A model generated the notes under the pieces. The model had not been told where the DNA came from, searched no databases, and saw only the letters and a program-made list of their open reading frames with translations. The position numbers and the translations under genes are program-made. A DNA stretch of 64,000 nt, from NCBI GenBank assembly GCA_030278955.1, contig JAOANR010000013.1, forward strand, positions 41,514,191 to 41,578,190. The letters run 5' to 3'. Below are positions 22,989 to 33,455 of the stretch, piece by piece (position 1 is the stretch's first letter; each line of letters opens with the position of its first letter). The stretch is from Hygrophila difformis (taxonomy: Eukaryota; Streptophyta; Magnoliopsida; Lamiales; Acanthaceae).

Positions 22989-23905
22989 TGTTATAGAAAT
23001 AACTATATTTATTTATGTATGTGTATAATAAAATGGTATATGGCTTATTAGCTTGTGTTTATAGTGGAAGTATTGTAATGGAAATTGGGATTAAATGGTG
23101 AAAGAAATGAAGTTTAAAGGTGGGATAATAAAATGGATAAAGTGTAACAATTATGGCATGAGATGGAACAAGTATTAAGCTTGCATAAAATTTTTTCTCT
23201 CTTTTCTCAATACATTACATAGGCTATTTATAAACTTTTTATCCTCTCACTATTTACTAACCTCATAATCAAGGCATATGCATTTCAAGACTTTCACATG
23301 TCTAACCTTATGATCAAGGCATGAACATGGATATTCACATGTTGAACACTAGACATTCACAATCTTGTTTACATGCATATAGAGCTGTAAACGAGCCGAA
23401 CCGAACCGAGCTTCAAGTGTTTGAGCTCTGTTCGTTAAACTTGACGAACAAACACGAACTGAGCCAAAAATCTTAACGAGCCAATTTTTATGTTTGAGCT
23501 CTGTTCGTTTAACCTTACGAACGAGCTACTAACGAACGAACACGAGCCTAGTCGAGCTTAGTTAACGAACTATTTATTTTATTAATAAATTTGTTTGTTT
23601 TAGAATGAAATTAAGTGTGAAAATGTAATGTATATTGTAATATAATTTATGAGAGAAATGTGAAATTAATAAAAATGAAAAATGAAAAGAACAACTAGAT
23701 GAAATTTTTATTTTTTATAATATATATTCCATTAAAAAGGAATTCCGAACTGTTCGCGAACTTAACGAACGAACACACAAACCAAATTATGTGTTTGAGC
23801 TCGGTTCGTTTAGTTTACCGAACGAACTATTAACGAACGAACACGTGTCGAACCGAGCTCAGCTCACGAACTGTTTGTTCTATTTACAGCTCTACATGCA
23901 TAACA
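22989..23905 (-). repeat. 5' LTR of the gag-less Copia, split by a hAT MITE
   Basis: LTR sequence runs from 22989 to 23379, is interrupted by a 515-bp MITE, and resumes at 23895. Without the MITE and its duplicated 8 bp it is 394 bp, one base shorter than its partner in a T run. Confidence 0.93.
23380..23894. mobile_element. hAT MITE, 515 bp, same family as the 2.26-kb elements
   Basis: Both ends are TAGAGCTGTAAA in inverted orientation, flanked by the 8-bp duplication CATGCATA (23372-23379, 23895-23902). The subterminal ACGAGC/CGAAC clusters match those of the 2,262-bp copies, but the centre is a short AT-rich filler, so it looks like an internally deleted relative. No coding capacity. Confidence 0.92.
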
Positions 23906-23916
23906 AAAAGTAAAAA

Positions 23917-26624
23917 TGTAACGCCCCAAAAATTTAAAACCAAATTTCTGAGACGTCACTGCCGTGTTACCTCTCTTAAACTGTTGGCCAATCAATTTAA
24001 GATCAATAACACGTAGCCAAGTAATCAGGAAGCCAATGAATCATAATATCAGAGTACAAATCCAGAAAGGAAACCTCACGTCATAACAGACGTCCGGCTT
24101 ACAAGCCTTATTTATGCGACATATCAGTCGACATATCAGTCTCATCTCACCTGTCAGAGATATCAAATTAAACACAAGACAGAACATAGTGTTCCGATCG
24201 GTACCACAAGCAGTACAAGACAAGGTAATAGAGTCATAGCATTTATTCAAGACAAGCACATAAGTCCACAACATGCTAATGCATCCCTAGGTAGATCACT
24301 CATCCCCAAACCCCACATCGTGCTCAGGCTCTGCGTCCTCCCCGGGAATATCTATACATAAAAACATAGCAAGGGTCAGTACAAGGTACTGAGCAAGAAT
24401 AGAAGAATCGGCATAAGGGGAAACAAGAATTAACTTGATTCCCTAGAAGTACATTTAGACATATAGGTGGAGATATATTCGTTCTTAAACATTTATTAGG
24501 CATAACATAAAAATTGAGCAGAGCAAATAAGTAAACATCACACCGTCCCATACCGGTGCTTCAACCACTGCAAATAAGATGAATGATGGATGATGAGATG
24601 AAATGTTATGACCTAAAATGTCTATCTACCCTAAATGCAACACATAAGCATGTCTAGCGCGCACCTAGGTACCATGGTCGGTATTCCCTCCCATATAAGG
24701 GTCCACACCCCTTAATGGTCGAGAGACATACCCACAGTGCCCCCGCCGCGGACACCAACAGCTGAAATCGTGGCTTACGGCAAGCGGGTCAGGCAAAGGG
24801 TCATGAGCCCTCTCCAGCCAAAATCAGACTAGGATATAAATCCTTTCCAGTCTCAATGCTTCTGGGTAGCAATCCCACTATGCCCCTCATCGGATACCGA
24901 TTCGCAAGCATAGCGTATCCTACCGTCGTGGCATATTCACATATCATCACAGATATTCACATATCCTCACAGACATTCACATATCATCACAGATATTCAC
25001 ATATCCTCACAGATATTCACATATCATCACAGATATTCACATATCCTCACAGATATTCACATATCAAATCAATCACTCATCTCGAGTGAAGTATTTTCTT
25101 TAAAATAGGTAGCTTTAAAATAGTCTGGGCTCTTTGAAATATACTACTAGTTTATAAATGATAACTTTAAAAATAATAATACTTGAAAATAATAGTTTTT
25201 AAAAAAGAATAATCCGGGCTCTTTAAAATAGTAGTTTTAAAATATTCCGGGGTGTGCCAAGTCCCACGTATCGGCCTCAACAACTCATCGCGAGTTAAGT
25301 ATCAAAGGTGTGCCAAGCCCCACATATCGGCACCAACACATGTTCAGATTCAATTCCACACATGTCAATGCGTAAATCACGCGTCATGACAAAATAAACA
25401 ACTCACCACGAGTTAAGTGTCAAGGGTGTGCCAAACCCCACATATCGGCACCAACACTCACATCAACATAGAAGCGAAACAAGACTCGATCTCAACTAAG
25501 GCATAGTAGATCACCGCTAATCGCAACTAAGTTCAAAGATTGTGAGCATAATGATAGTTATGGCATGCTAGAAGCATAAGAAGAACTAAGGAAACACGAA
25601 GGACGAAGAACCGGAAAACGAGCGAACGAACCGCGCGGGCAGGGGGGGTGGCGCGCACCCGGCGCGGTTTTTACACAAAAACCGCGCCAACCCCGCGCGG
25701 GACTCGTTCGTCGTGACGTTCGATCGCGCGCTGCTCGCGCGCTGTTTGGCTAAAGGGCGCCCCAACTGCGCGCCGACACAACAGAAACGATGATAATGGC
25801 GGTTTCCGGCCATTCCACCGATTATGCCCCCATTTAGGCCTATCTCTACCCTTGCCTGGTATGTAGATGAGTCCCCAAGCTCCTCTTCTCAACCTGCAAG
25901 CTTCCAATCAACAATTCCAAGCCTATATTGCAAGAATCAAGCTCCAAACATCATAATTCATCCAAGAACATGATTTCTTGATCTTGAAACCATTTGAAGC
26001 TTAAAAACTGAAATCAACAACACCAAAATGGTCTCAAGTACTAACCTTAGCTCCCAAGACTGATTTGCAACTCCCAAGCAAGGATTTAACACAAATTCCA
26101 AGCCAATCTACAAGAAATTCAACCCAAACTCTTCAATCCCGTCACCAACATAACACCCTCCAAAACCCACTTCAAACTTCACCCAAAACATGAATTAGAT
26201 AGTGGAAATTACTTACCTCATGTTATACTATGAATCCCCCACTTGATTTGGCCCTAAAATCTCCAATTCCTTAAGAGATTGAAGACCCCCAATTGCACCA
26301 AGAGAGAGTGACGGGAATGGGAAGGGGAGGAAGAAGAAATGGGTTTCTTAACCCAAAAATCTGATTTTGAAGAGTCAAAATGGATCCGGGTCGGGTCATG
26401 GGTCTCGGGTCGGGTCGGAATGTGGGTTAAAAGGTTTACACTACTTGTCTTGACCACATTGCACCCATTTGAGCACTTGACTCTTATTATCTAGTGAGTT
26501 GAACTCACTTATCCCCCCCCACTTAAATCTTCATTCCCTACAAAATAATCCACATACTAAGTCTTTTGTTAATTAACCATAATTAAATTAATTAATTATG
26601 AGTTAATTAAATCGGGGTGTTACA
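23917..26624 (-). repeat. 3' LTR of the Gypsy element
   Basis: It is 2,708 bp and nearly identical to 30548-33278. It contains a six-unit 20-bp tandem array, a GC-rich block near 25,620-25,780, and a block (GAAGCACCGGTATGGGACGG on the minus strand) shared with the solo LTR at 39,046. Confidence 0.95.
24934..25066. repeat. 20-bp tandem repeat, 6 units, in Gypsy 3' LTR
   Basis: Units of the type CACATATC(A/C)TCACAGATATT alternate between an A and a C form, with one unit carrying AGACATT. The partner LTR has seven units at 31,565-31,717, a one-unit length difference. Confidence 0.92.
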
Positions 26625-26641
26625 ATCTCTCCCCCTTAGGA
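26625..26641 (-). other. polypurine tract of the Gypsy element
   Basis: The minus strand reads CCTAAGGGGGAGAGAT directly inside the 3' LTR. Confidence 0.8.
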
Positions 26642-26684
26642 TCATTCGTCCTCGAATGAAAAAGTATGGATTAAGGTCATTACT

Positions 26685-28998
26685 TCACTGAATTGGAGTC
26701 AAATCCAATTTAGGATAACGCCTCGCCATGCTTTCCTTTGTCTCCCAAGTGGCATCCTCTACGCCATGTCTCGACCAAAGTACTTTCACCATTTTGATCA
26801 CCTTCTTGCGAAGTACCTTTTCTTTAGTGTCGAGAATCGCCACGGGGTATTCTTCGTATTCTAGGTTGTCATCCAACTCCACCTCCTCCGGTTGTATAAC
26901 CTTGTTAGGATCCGATATAAACTTCCTCAACTGAGAGACATGGAAAACGTTGTGCACATTTCCCACCTCAGTTGGCAATTCTAACCGGTAAGCGACCTTC
27001 CCAATCTTTTTAGTAATCTCATAGGGGCCTATAAATCTGGGACTCAGTTTCCCCTTCTTCCCAAATCGTCTCACGCCCCTCATGGGTGACACTCTCAAGA
27101 GTACCCAATCTCCAATCTCGAATTCAATGTCTCTCCTGGACAAATCAGCATAACTCTTCTGACGATCCTGAGCTTCCTTCATTCTGTCTCTGATCACTCG
27201 TACCACTTCCGTGGTCTGTTCAATAAGTTCAGGACCCATCACCACTCGCTCTGAAGGATCACTCCAACACAAGGGCGTCCTGCACTTTCTTCCGTATAAG
27301 GCCTCGAAAGGCGCCATACGTATACTCGCGTGATAGCTATTGTTGTAGGAGAACTCCACCAAAGGTAGATGTTCCTCCCACGATCCTTGAAAATCCATCA
27401 CACACGCCCTCAACATATCCTCCAAGGTTCTAATGGTCCTTTCGGTCTGTCCATCAGTCTGAGGGTGCCACGCAGTACTCATACTGATCTGCGTCCCAAA
27501 GACTGTCTGCAATTCCTTCCAGAACCTTGACAGGAATCTGGAATCTCTGTCGGAAATGATTTCTCGAGGAATACCAAAACGTCTAAGCACATGTTGGATG
27601 TAAGCGCCAGTGAACTGTTGCATGCTCCAGTTCAATCTCATTGGTATAAACACAACACTCTTGGTTAGTCGGTACACAACTACCCTAAATAGTATCAAAA
27701 CTGCTCCGTGTCCTGGGTAGCCCGGTGACAAAGTCCATAGCAATGGATTCCCATTTCCAAGTAGGAACATCCAATGGTTGTAATAAGCCTGAAGGTCTCA
27801 TGTGCTCGGCTTTCACCTTCTGGCAAGTGGAACACCTAGACACAAATTCTGCCACTTCCTTCTTCATGCCTTTCCACCAATAGTTTTGCCTCAAATCCTT
27901 GTACATCTTTACTGCTCCTGGATGTACGGAGTAAGGTGTGCAATGTGCTTCCTCCATAATTTTTCCTTTCAGCGCATGATCTTTCGGAGGCACACACCAA
28001 CGGTCCCCAAACTTGATCATATTCTTGCTATCAATCACAAAGCCTTCCGCTTTACCCTTACGAATCTGAGCTTTCAAATGCATCATCTCTTGACTTACAG
28101 CTTGACTTAGTCTGAGCTCCTCGAGTAATGATGGCACCACCATCATATCATTCAACCTCGCCATCGTGTCGTAAGGAACAACCACAATACCTTCCTTGTC
28201 CAACTCTTGCCTTAACTTCCAAGGGAGAGTAATTGAATTCAGTACATGTCCTTTCCTACTTAGTGCATCAGCCACCCGGTTGGCTTTCCCTTCTATGTAC
28301 TGAATACTCGTGTCGTAGTCCTACAAAAACTCTAACCACCTTCTTTGCCTACCGCTCATCTTATCTGCAGTGTAGAGACATTTAAGGTTCTTATGATCCG
28401 AATAGATTTGACACTTGGCTCCGTAAAGATAATGCCTCCAAATTTTTAATGCATGCACGACCGCTGCCATCTCCAGGTCGTGAGTCGGGTAATTCAGCTC
28501 GTGAGGCTTTAATTGCCTAGATGCATACGCAATCACCTTGCCATACTGCATAAGCACACACCCAAGTCCTCGATAATATGCATCTGTGTCTACCTCATAT
28601 TCCCCCGATTCATCAGGTAACACTAAGGCCGGAGCCTCTGTCACCTTCTTCTTCGGTAAAGGAAATCCTTGGTATCCCGCAGTCTAATCTGGCTTGGTAC
28701 TTAGACAGCCAATCCATTCCCAAAATCACGTCAAAATCGGCCAAATCTAGCACCACTAGATTCGCTCTGAACTCTCACTCTTTGATGATTATCTGTGCAT
28801 CGGGTTTAATCCACTGGCTCCGTATGAGGTCTCCCGAAGGTAGCTAACAGGGAGTTGATAAGCCTCCAGTGGTCCCATATCATTATTAGTTACGAATTCC
28901 GATGATATAAACGAGCATGATGCACCAGAATCATATAAGGCGTAAGCAGGCACATTATTAACTAGTATAGTACCTACGCATTTAATAACATAAGGCAC
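26685..28998 (-). pseudogene. Gypsy pol: protease, RNase H, integrase, chromodomain; RT deleted
   Basis: Minus-strand blocks in order: protease with YDSGASCSFIS (near 28,920) and FDVILGMDWLSKY (near 28,700); then, within about 75 bp, the start of RNase H ([31 protein letters not shown]). A reverse transcriptase of more than 1 kb should lie between these and is absent, including its catalytic Asp box. Integrase follows with its zinc region (YWWKGMKKEV, CSTCQKVK), catalytic Asp in MDFVTGLP and SDRDSRF, and Glu in DGQTERTIRTLED. The C-terminus has a GPYEI block and a chromodomain (VLWSRHGVEDATWE). Other lesions are an in-frame TAG at 28321-28323 and frame changes near 27,690 and 28,790. Confidence 0.92.
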
Positions 28999-29032
28999 TA
29001 CCTGGGGTACTTGTTACAGATGGTTAAGTCGA

Positions 29033-30247
29033 TCAAGATTGAAATTGAACAATGGGCAACTTACCAGTCATGACATCATCTCGCCCATCTCGCTCAGCCC
29101 GCTCAATCACATTGAGACGGCCCCCACGGTCCCCCTGTGGTCCACGACCTCTGTCTGCACCTCGTCCATGCGACGCATTCCCACCAGACGCATCTGAAGT
29201 AGATCCTCCTACTCGACCCACCAACTGTGGGCACTGTGACCTCAAATGTCCTTGCTGCCCGCACTTCCAGCAGTGGGGCCCGCTTCTATACGGTAGCTGT
29301 GCATAAGTCTGAGGCCTAGAGGTCTCTCCACCGCTTCTCGGCCTCGTCTGCCTATGATGGGGTCTAATCGGCCCCCCTGACTCCCGGCGACGAGCGGCCC
29401 TCACGCGCTGCATATCAGCACGAGCTCTTTCAATGCATAAAGCCTGATCATATGCTGAAGCTAAGCAGGCGTGTTGGTTGCTAAACCCAGTCCGGATCTC
29501 AGCCTTCAATCCATCCACAAACTTCGAAACCTTATTTTCCTCATTAGCAACTAGCATTGGTACGTATGACATGAGTTCCACAAAACGACCATAGTACTCA
29601 GACACTGTCATATTTCCTGCTTGCTCTAGGTTGAGAAATTCCCTCTTTTTAATATTCATCATCTGTGTAGTGAAAAAGTGGGATCTCAAAGCATGACAGA
29701 AAACTTCCCATGAAAAGTTGGGTCTCGCCATAAGCTCACTCTTACGCGACCTCCACCAATGGAGAGCTGGTCCAGTAAGATACTGCTGTCCCACCCTGAC
29801 CTTCCAATTCTCTGGGCAGTCTATATTCTCGAAGATCTCCTCCATATGATAAATCCAAACAGTCAGAGCAACCGGGTCTACTCCTCCACTAAAGACCGGC
29901 GGTTGATAATGCCTTGCTAGATGCACGTAATCCACGAGTCTGGGTGGTGGTTGTGCAGGTTGATTCGCCTGCCCCTGATACATCCCATACATAGCACTAA
30001 ACATATATTGCATAAACTGAGGGTCAAATGGCATCTGTACAGGTGGCGGCGGTGGTGGAGGCACTGGTTCGTCCTCATAGTTCCAGTCATCCTCCACCCC
30101 TACAGGTTCCTCAATTGGAACATCTTCCACGTGATCATTGCCAAGTCCACCATTCTCATGGTACTGTCCACGACCCCCAAAAGCTGGCCCCTGATTCCTA
30201 CGAGGCCTTCCCCTCCTCCTGGGCTCTCCATTCCGGCGCGGCGGCAT
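29033..30247 (-). CDS. Gypsy gag polyprotein
   Basis: An open frame of about 404 codons from the ATG at 30247 (MPPRRNGEPRRRGRP), chosen because this start is typical of chromovirus gag; an in-frame ATG 12 codons upstream is less likely. Order: a basic N-terminus, a proline-rich stretch (VPPPPPPPV), a retrotransposon-gag capsid domain (WIYHMEEIFENI, LTGPALHWWRSRK, VSEYYGRFVELM), and a CCHC knuckle CWKCGQQGHLRSQC near 29,230-29,270, then a Gly/Arg-rich tail. It forms the virus-like particle and packages RNA. The frame is intact to the stop at 29033, which lies just upstream of the protease region. Whether pol was reached by readthrough or frameshift cannot be told here. Confidence 0.85.
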   Translation of the reverse strand: MPPRRNGEPRRRGRPRRNQGPAFGGRGQYHENGGLGNDHVEDVPIEEPVGVEDDWNYEDEPVPPPPPPPVQMPFDPQFMQYMFSAMYGMYQGQANQPAQPPPRLVDYVHLARHYQPPVFSGGVDPVALTVWIYHMEEIFENIDCPENWKVRVGQQYLTGPALHWWRSRKSELMARPNFSWEVFCHALRSHFFTTQMMNIKKREFLNLEQAGNMTVSEYYGRFVELMSYVPMLVANEENKVSKFVDGLKAEIRTGFSNQHACLASAYDQALCIERARADMQRVRAARRRESGGPIRPHHRQTRPRSGGETSRPQTYAQLPYRSGPHCWKCGQQGHLRSQCPQLVGRVGGSTSDASGGNASHGRGADRGRGPQGDRGGRLNVIERAERDGRDDVMTGKLPIVQFQS

Positions 30248-30532
30248 CCTATGTTCGTAACGTGACGAGATATTCAATAACACTCGGTAAATAAGAATAA
30301 TTCTTTACCGAACATCAATTATTAAGTATAGATCTCCCGGAATATCCCCAAGGATTGATCCTGGTTTGATTCACAAACCACAATCCACCCCTATAGGGGA
30401 CGCAGATAACCAAAAGCAATGCAATCTACAAGAATATAAGCAGAGTTAGATGCAATTCCTACACTATATGCTTTCCCCCACACATCTCACCACATGCTTG
30501 TGTTAGAATTCTAAGCACATACGAGCAGACAT

Positions 30533-30545
30533 GGCTCTGATACCA
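30533..30545 (-). other. primer-binding site of the Gypsy element
   Basis: The minus strand reads TGGTATCAGAGCC, two bases inside the 5' LTR, complementary to initiator-Met tRNA. Confidence 0.93.
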
Positions 30546-30547
30546 AA

Positions 30548-33278
30548 TGTAACGCCCCAAAAATTTAAAACCAAATTTCTGAGACGTCACTGCCGTGTTA
30601 CCTCTCTTAAACTGTTGGCCAATCAATTTAAGATCAATAACACGTAGCCAAGTAATCAGGAAGCCAATGAATCATAATATCAGAGTACAAATCCAGAAAG
30701 GAAACCTCACGTCATAACAGACGTCCGGCTTACAAGCCTTATTTATGCGACATATCAGTCGACATATCAGTCTCATCTCACCTGTCAGAGATATCAAATT
30801 AAACACAAGACAGAACATAGTGTTCCGATCGGTACCACAAGCAGTACAAGACAAGGTAATAGAGTCATAGCATTTATTCAAGACAAGCACATAAGTCCAC
30901 AACATGCTAATGCATCCCTAGGTAGATCACTCATCCCCAAACCCCACATCGTGCTCAGGCTCTGCGTCCTCCCCGGGAATATCTATACATAAAAACATAG
31001 CAAGGGTCAGTACAAGGTACTGAGCAAGAATAGAAGAATCGGCATAAGGGGAAACAAGAATTAACTTGATTCCCTAGAAGTACATTTAGACATATAGGTG
31101 GAGATATATTCGTTCTTAAACATTTATTAGGCATAACATAAAAATTGAGCAGAGCAAATAAGTAAACATCACACCGTCCCATACCGGTGCTTCAACCACT
31201 GCAAATAAGATGAATGATGGATGATGAGATGAAATGTTATGACCTAAAATGTCTATCTACCCTAAATGCAACACATAAGCATGTCTAGCGCGCACCTAGG
31301 TACCATGGTCGGTATTCCCTCCCATATAAGGGTCCACACCCCTTAATGGTCGAGAGACATACCCACAGTGCCCCCGCCGCGGACACCAACAGCTGAAATC
31401 GTGGCTTACGGCAAGCGGGTCAGGCAAAGGGTCATGAGCCCTCTCCAGCCAAAATCAGACTAGGATATAAATCCTTTCCAGTCTCAATGCTTCTGGGTAG
31501 CAATCCCACTATGCCCCTCATCGGATACCGATTCGCAAGCATAGCGTATCCTACCGTCGTGGCATATTCACATATCATCACAGATATTCACATATCCTCA
31601 CAGACATTCACATATCATCACAGATATTCACATATCCTCACAGATATTCACATATCATCACAGATATTCACATATCCTCACAGATATTCACATATCATCA
31701 CAGATATTCACATATCAAATCAATCACTCATCTCGAGTGAAGTATTTTCTTTAAAATAGGTAGCTTTAAAATAGTCTGGGCTCTTTGAAATATACTACTA
31801 GTTTATAAATGATAACTTTAAAAATAATAATACTTGAAAATAATAGTTTTTAAAAAAGAATAATCCGGGCTCTTTAAAATAGTAGTTTTAAAATATTCCG
31901 GGGTGTGCCAAGTCCCACGTATCGGCCTCAACAACTCATCGCGAGTTAAGTATCAAAGGTGTGCCAAGCCCCACATATCGGCACCAACACATGTTCAGAT
32001 TCAATTCCACACATGTCAATGCGTAAATCACGCGTCATGACAAAATAAACAACTCACCACGAGTTAAGTGTCAAGGGTGTGCCAAACCCCACATATCGGC
32101 ACCAACACTCACATCAACATAGAAGCGAAACAAGACTCGATCTCAACTAAGGCATAGTAGATCACCGCTAATCGCAACTAAGTTCAAAGATTGTGAGCAT
32201 AATGATAGTTATGGCATGCTAGAAGCATAAGAAGAACTAAGGAAACACGAAGGACGAAGAACCGGAAAACGAGCGAACGAACCGCGCGGGCAGGGGGGGT
32301 GGCGCGCACCCGGCGCGGTTTTTACACAAAAACCGCGCCAACCCCGCGCGGGACTCGTTCGTCGTGACGTTCGATCGCGCGCTGCTCGCGCGCTGTTTGG
32401 CTAAAGGGCGCCCCAACTGCGCGCCGACACAACAGAAACGATGATAATGGTGGTTTCCGGCCATTCCACCGATTATGCCCCCATTTAGGCCTATCTCTAC
32501 CCTTGCCTGGTATGTAGATGAGTCCCCAAGCTCCTCTTCTCAACCTGCAAGCTTCCAATCAACAATTCCAAGCCTATATTGCAAGAATCAAGCTCCAAAC
32601 ATCATAATTCATCCAAGAACATGATTTCTTGATCTTGAAACCATTTGAAGCTTAAAAACTGAAATCAACAACACCAAAATGGTCTCAAGTACTAACCTTA
32701 GCTCCCAAGACTGATTTGCAACTCCCAAGCAAGGATTTAACACAAATTCCAAGCCAATCTACAAGAAATTCAACCCAAACTCTTCAATCCCGTCACCAAC
32801 ATAACACCCTCCAAAACCCACTTCAAACTTCACCCAAAACATGAATTAGATAGTGGAAATTACTTACCTCATGTTATACTATGAATCCCCCACTTGATTT
32901 GGCCCTAAAATCTCCAATTCCTCAAGAGATTGAAGACCCCCAATTGCACCAAGAGAGAGTGACGGGAATGGGAAGGGGAGGAAGAAGAAATGGGTTTCTT
33001 AACCCAAAAATCTGATTTTGAAGAGTCAAAATGGATCCGGGTCGGGTCATGGGTCTCGGGTCGGGTCGGAATGTGGGTTAAAAGGTTTACACTACTTGTC
33101 TTGACCACATTGCACCCATTTGAGCACTTGACTCTTATTATCTAGTGAGTTGAACTCACTTATCCCCCCCCCCCACTTAAATCTTCATTCCCTACAAAAT
33201 AATCCACATACTAAGTCTTTTGTTAATTAACCATAATTAAATTAATTAATTATGAGTTAATTAAATCGGGGTGTTACA
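30548..33278 (-). repeat. 5' LTR of the Gypsy element
   Basis: It is 2,731 bp, 23 bp longer than its partner because of one extra 20-bp tandem unit and three more C in a poly-C run near 33,165. It drives transcription of the minus-strand element. Confidence 0.95.
31565..31717. repeat. 20-bp tandem repeat, 7 units, in Gypsy 5' LTR
   Basis: Same alternating units as at 24,934-25,066 with one more copy. This is a plain LTR minisatellite with no spacer structure. Confidence 0.92.
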
Positions 33279-33455
33279 AAAAATACCCAAAATTTTGAAA
33301 TAAAACAAGGGAGGACTGTCGGAAAAAAAATCTGTGGGTTTCAAGGACAGATTTTTAAATTATTACTAGTTGGTATTTAAATAATATTTGAATGTAGCTC
33401 GTGCTTTAATATAGTACGGAGTACAACTTTTCTTTTTTATTTTATATGGTTGTAT

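Larger units (their letters stand above)
15483..23905 (-). mobile_element. young Ty1/Copia element without recognisable gag
   Basis: LTRs of about 395 bp begin TGTTATAG and end GCATAACA, with the 5-bp target duplication AAAAG on both sides (15478-15482, 23906-23910). Leaving out one nested insertion, I see one substitution and one indel between the LTRs, so the insertion is very recent. Coding is on the minus strand: protease, integrase, RT and RNase H can be read, but no gag or zinc knuckle is found between the 5' LTR and the protease. A 2,262-bp hAT element interrupts the integrase and a 515-bp hAT MITE interrupts the 5' LTR. The lineage within Copia is not assigned. Confidence 0.93.
23917..33278 (-). 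mobile_element. Ty3/Gypsy chromovirus-type element lacking RT, very young
   Basis: A 9,362-bp element with 2.7-kb LTRs beginning TGTAACGCCCC and ending GGTGTTACA, flanked by AAAAA (23912-23916, 33279-33283). Minus-strand order is 5' LTR (30548-33278), initiator-Met primer-binding site, gag, protease, RNase H, integrase, chromodomain, polypurine tract and 3' LTR. The whole reverse transcriptase between protease and RNase H is missing. The chromodomain and the MPPRR start of gag fit the Tekay/Del chromovirus lineage. By eye the LTRs differ by two substitutions, one 20-bp repeat unit and three C residues, so the insertion is very recent. Its left end lies only 6 bp from the target duplication of the preceding Copia element. 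Confidence 0.94.

Noticed and set aside
24934..25066. CRISPR-like array
   Set aside because: Contiguous 20-bp tandem units without unique spacers, inside a plant LTR.
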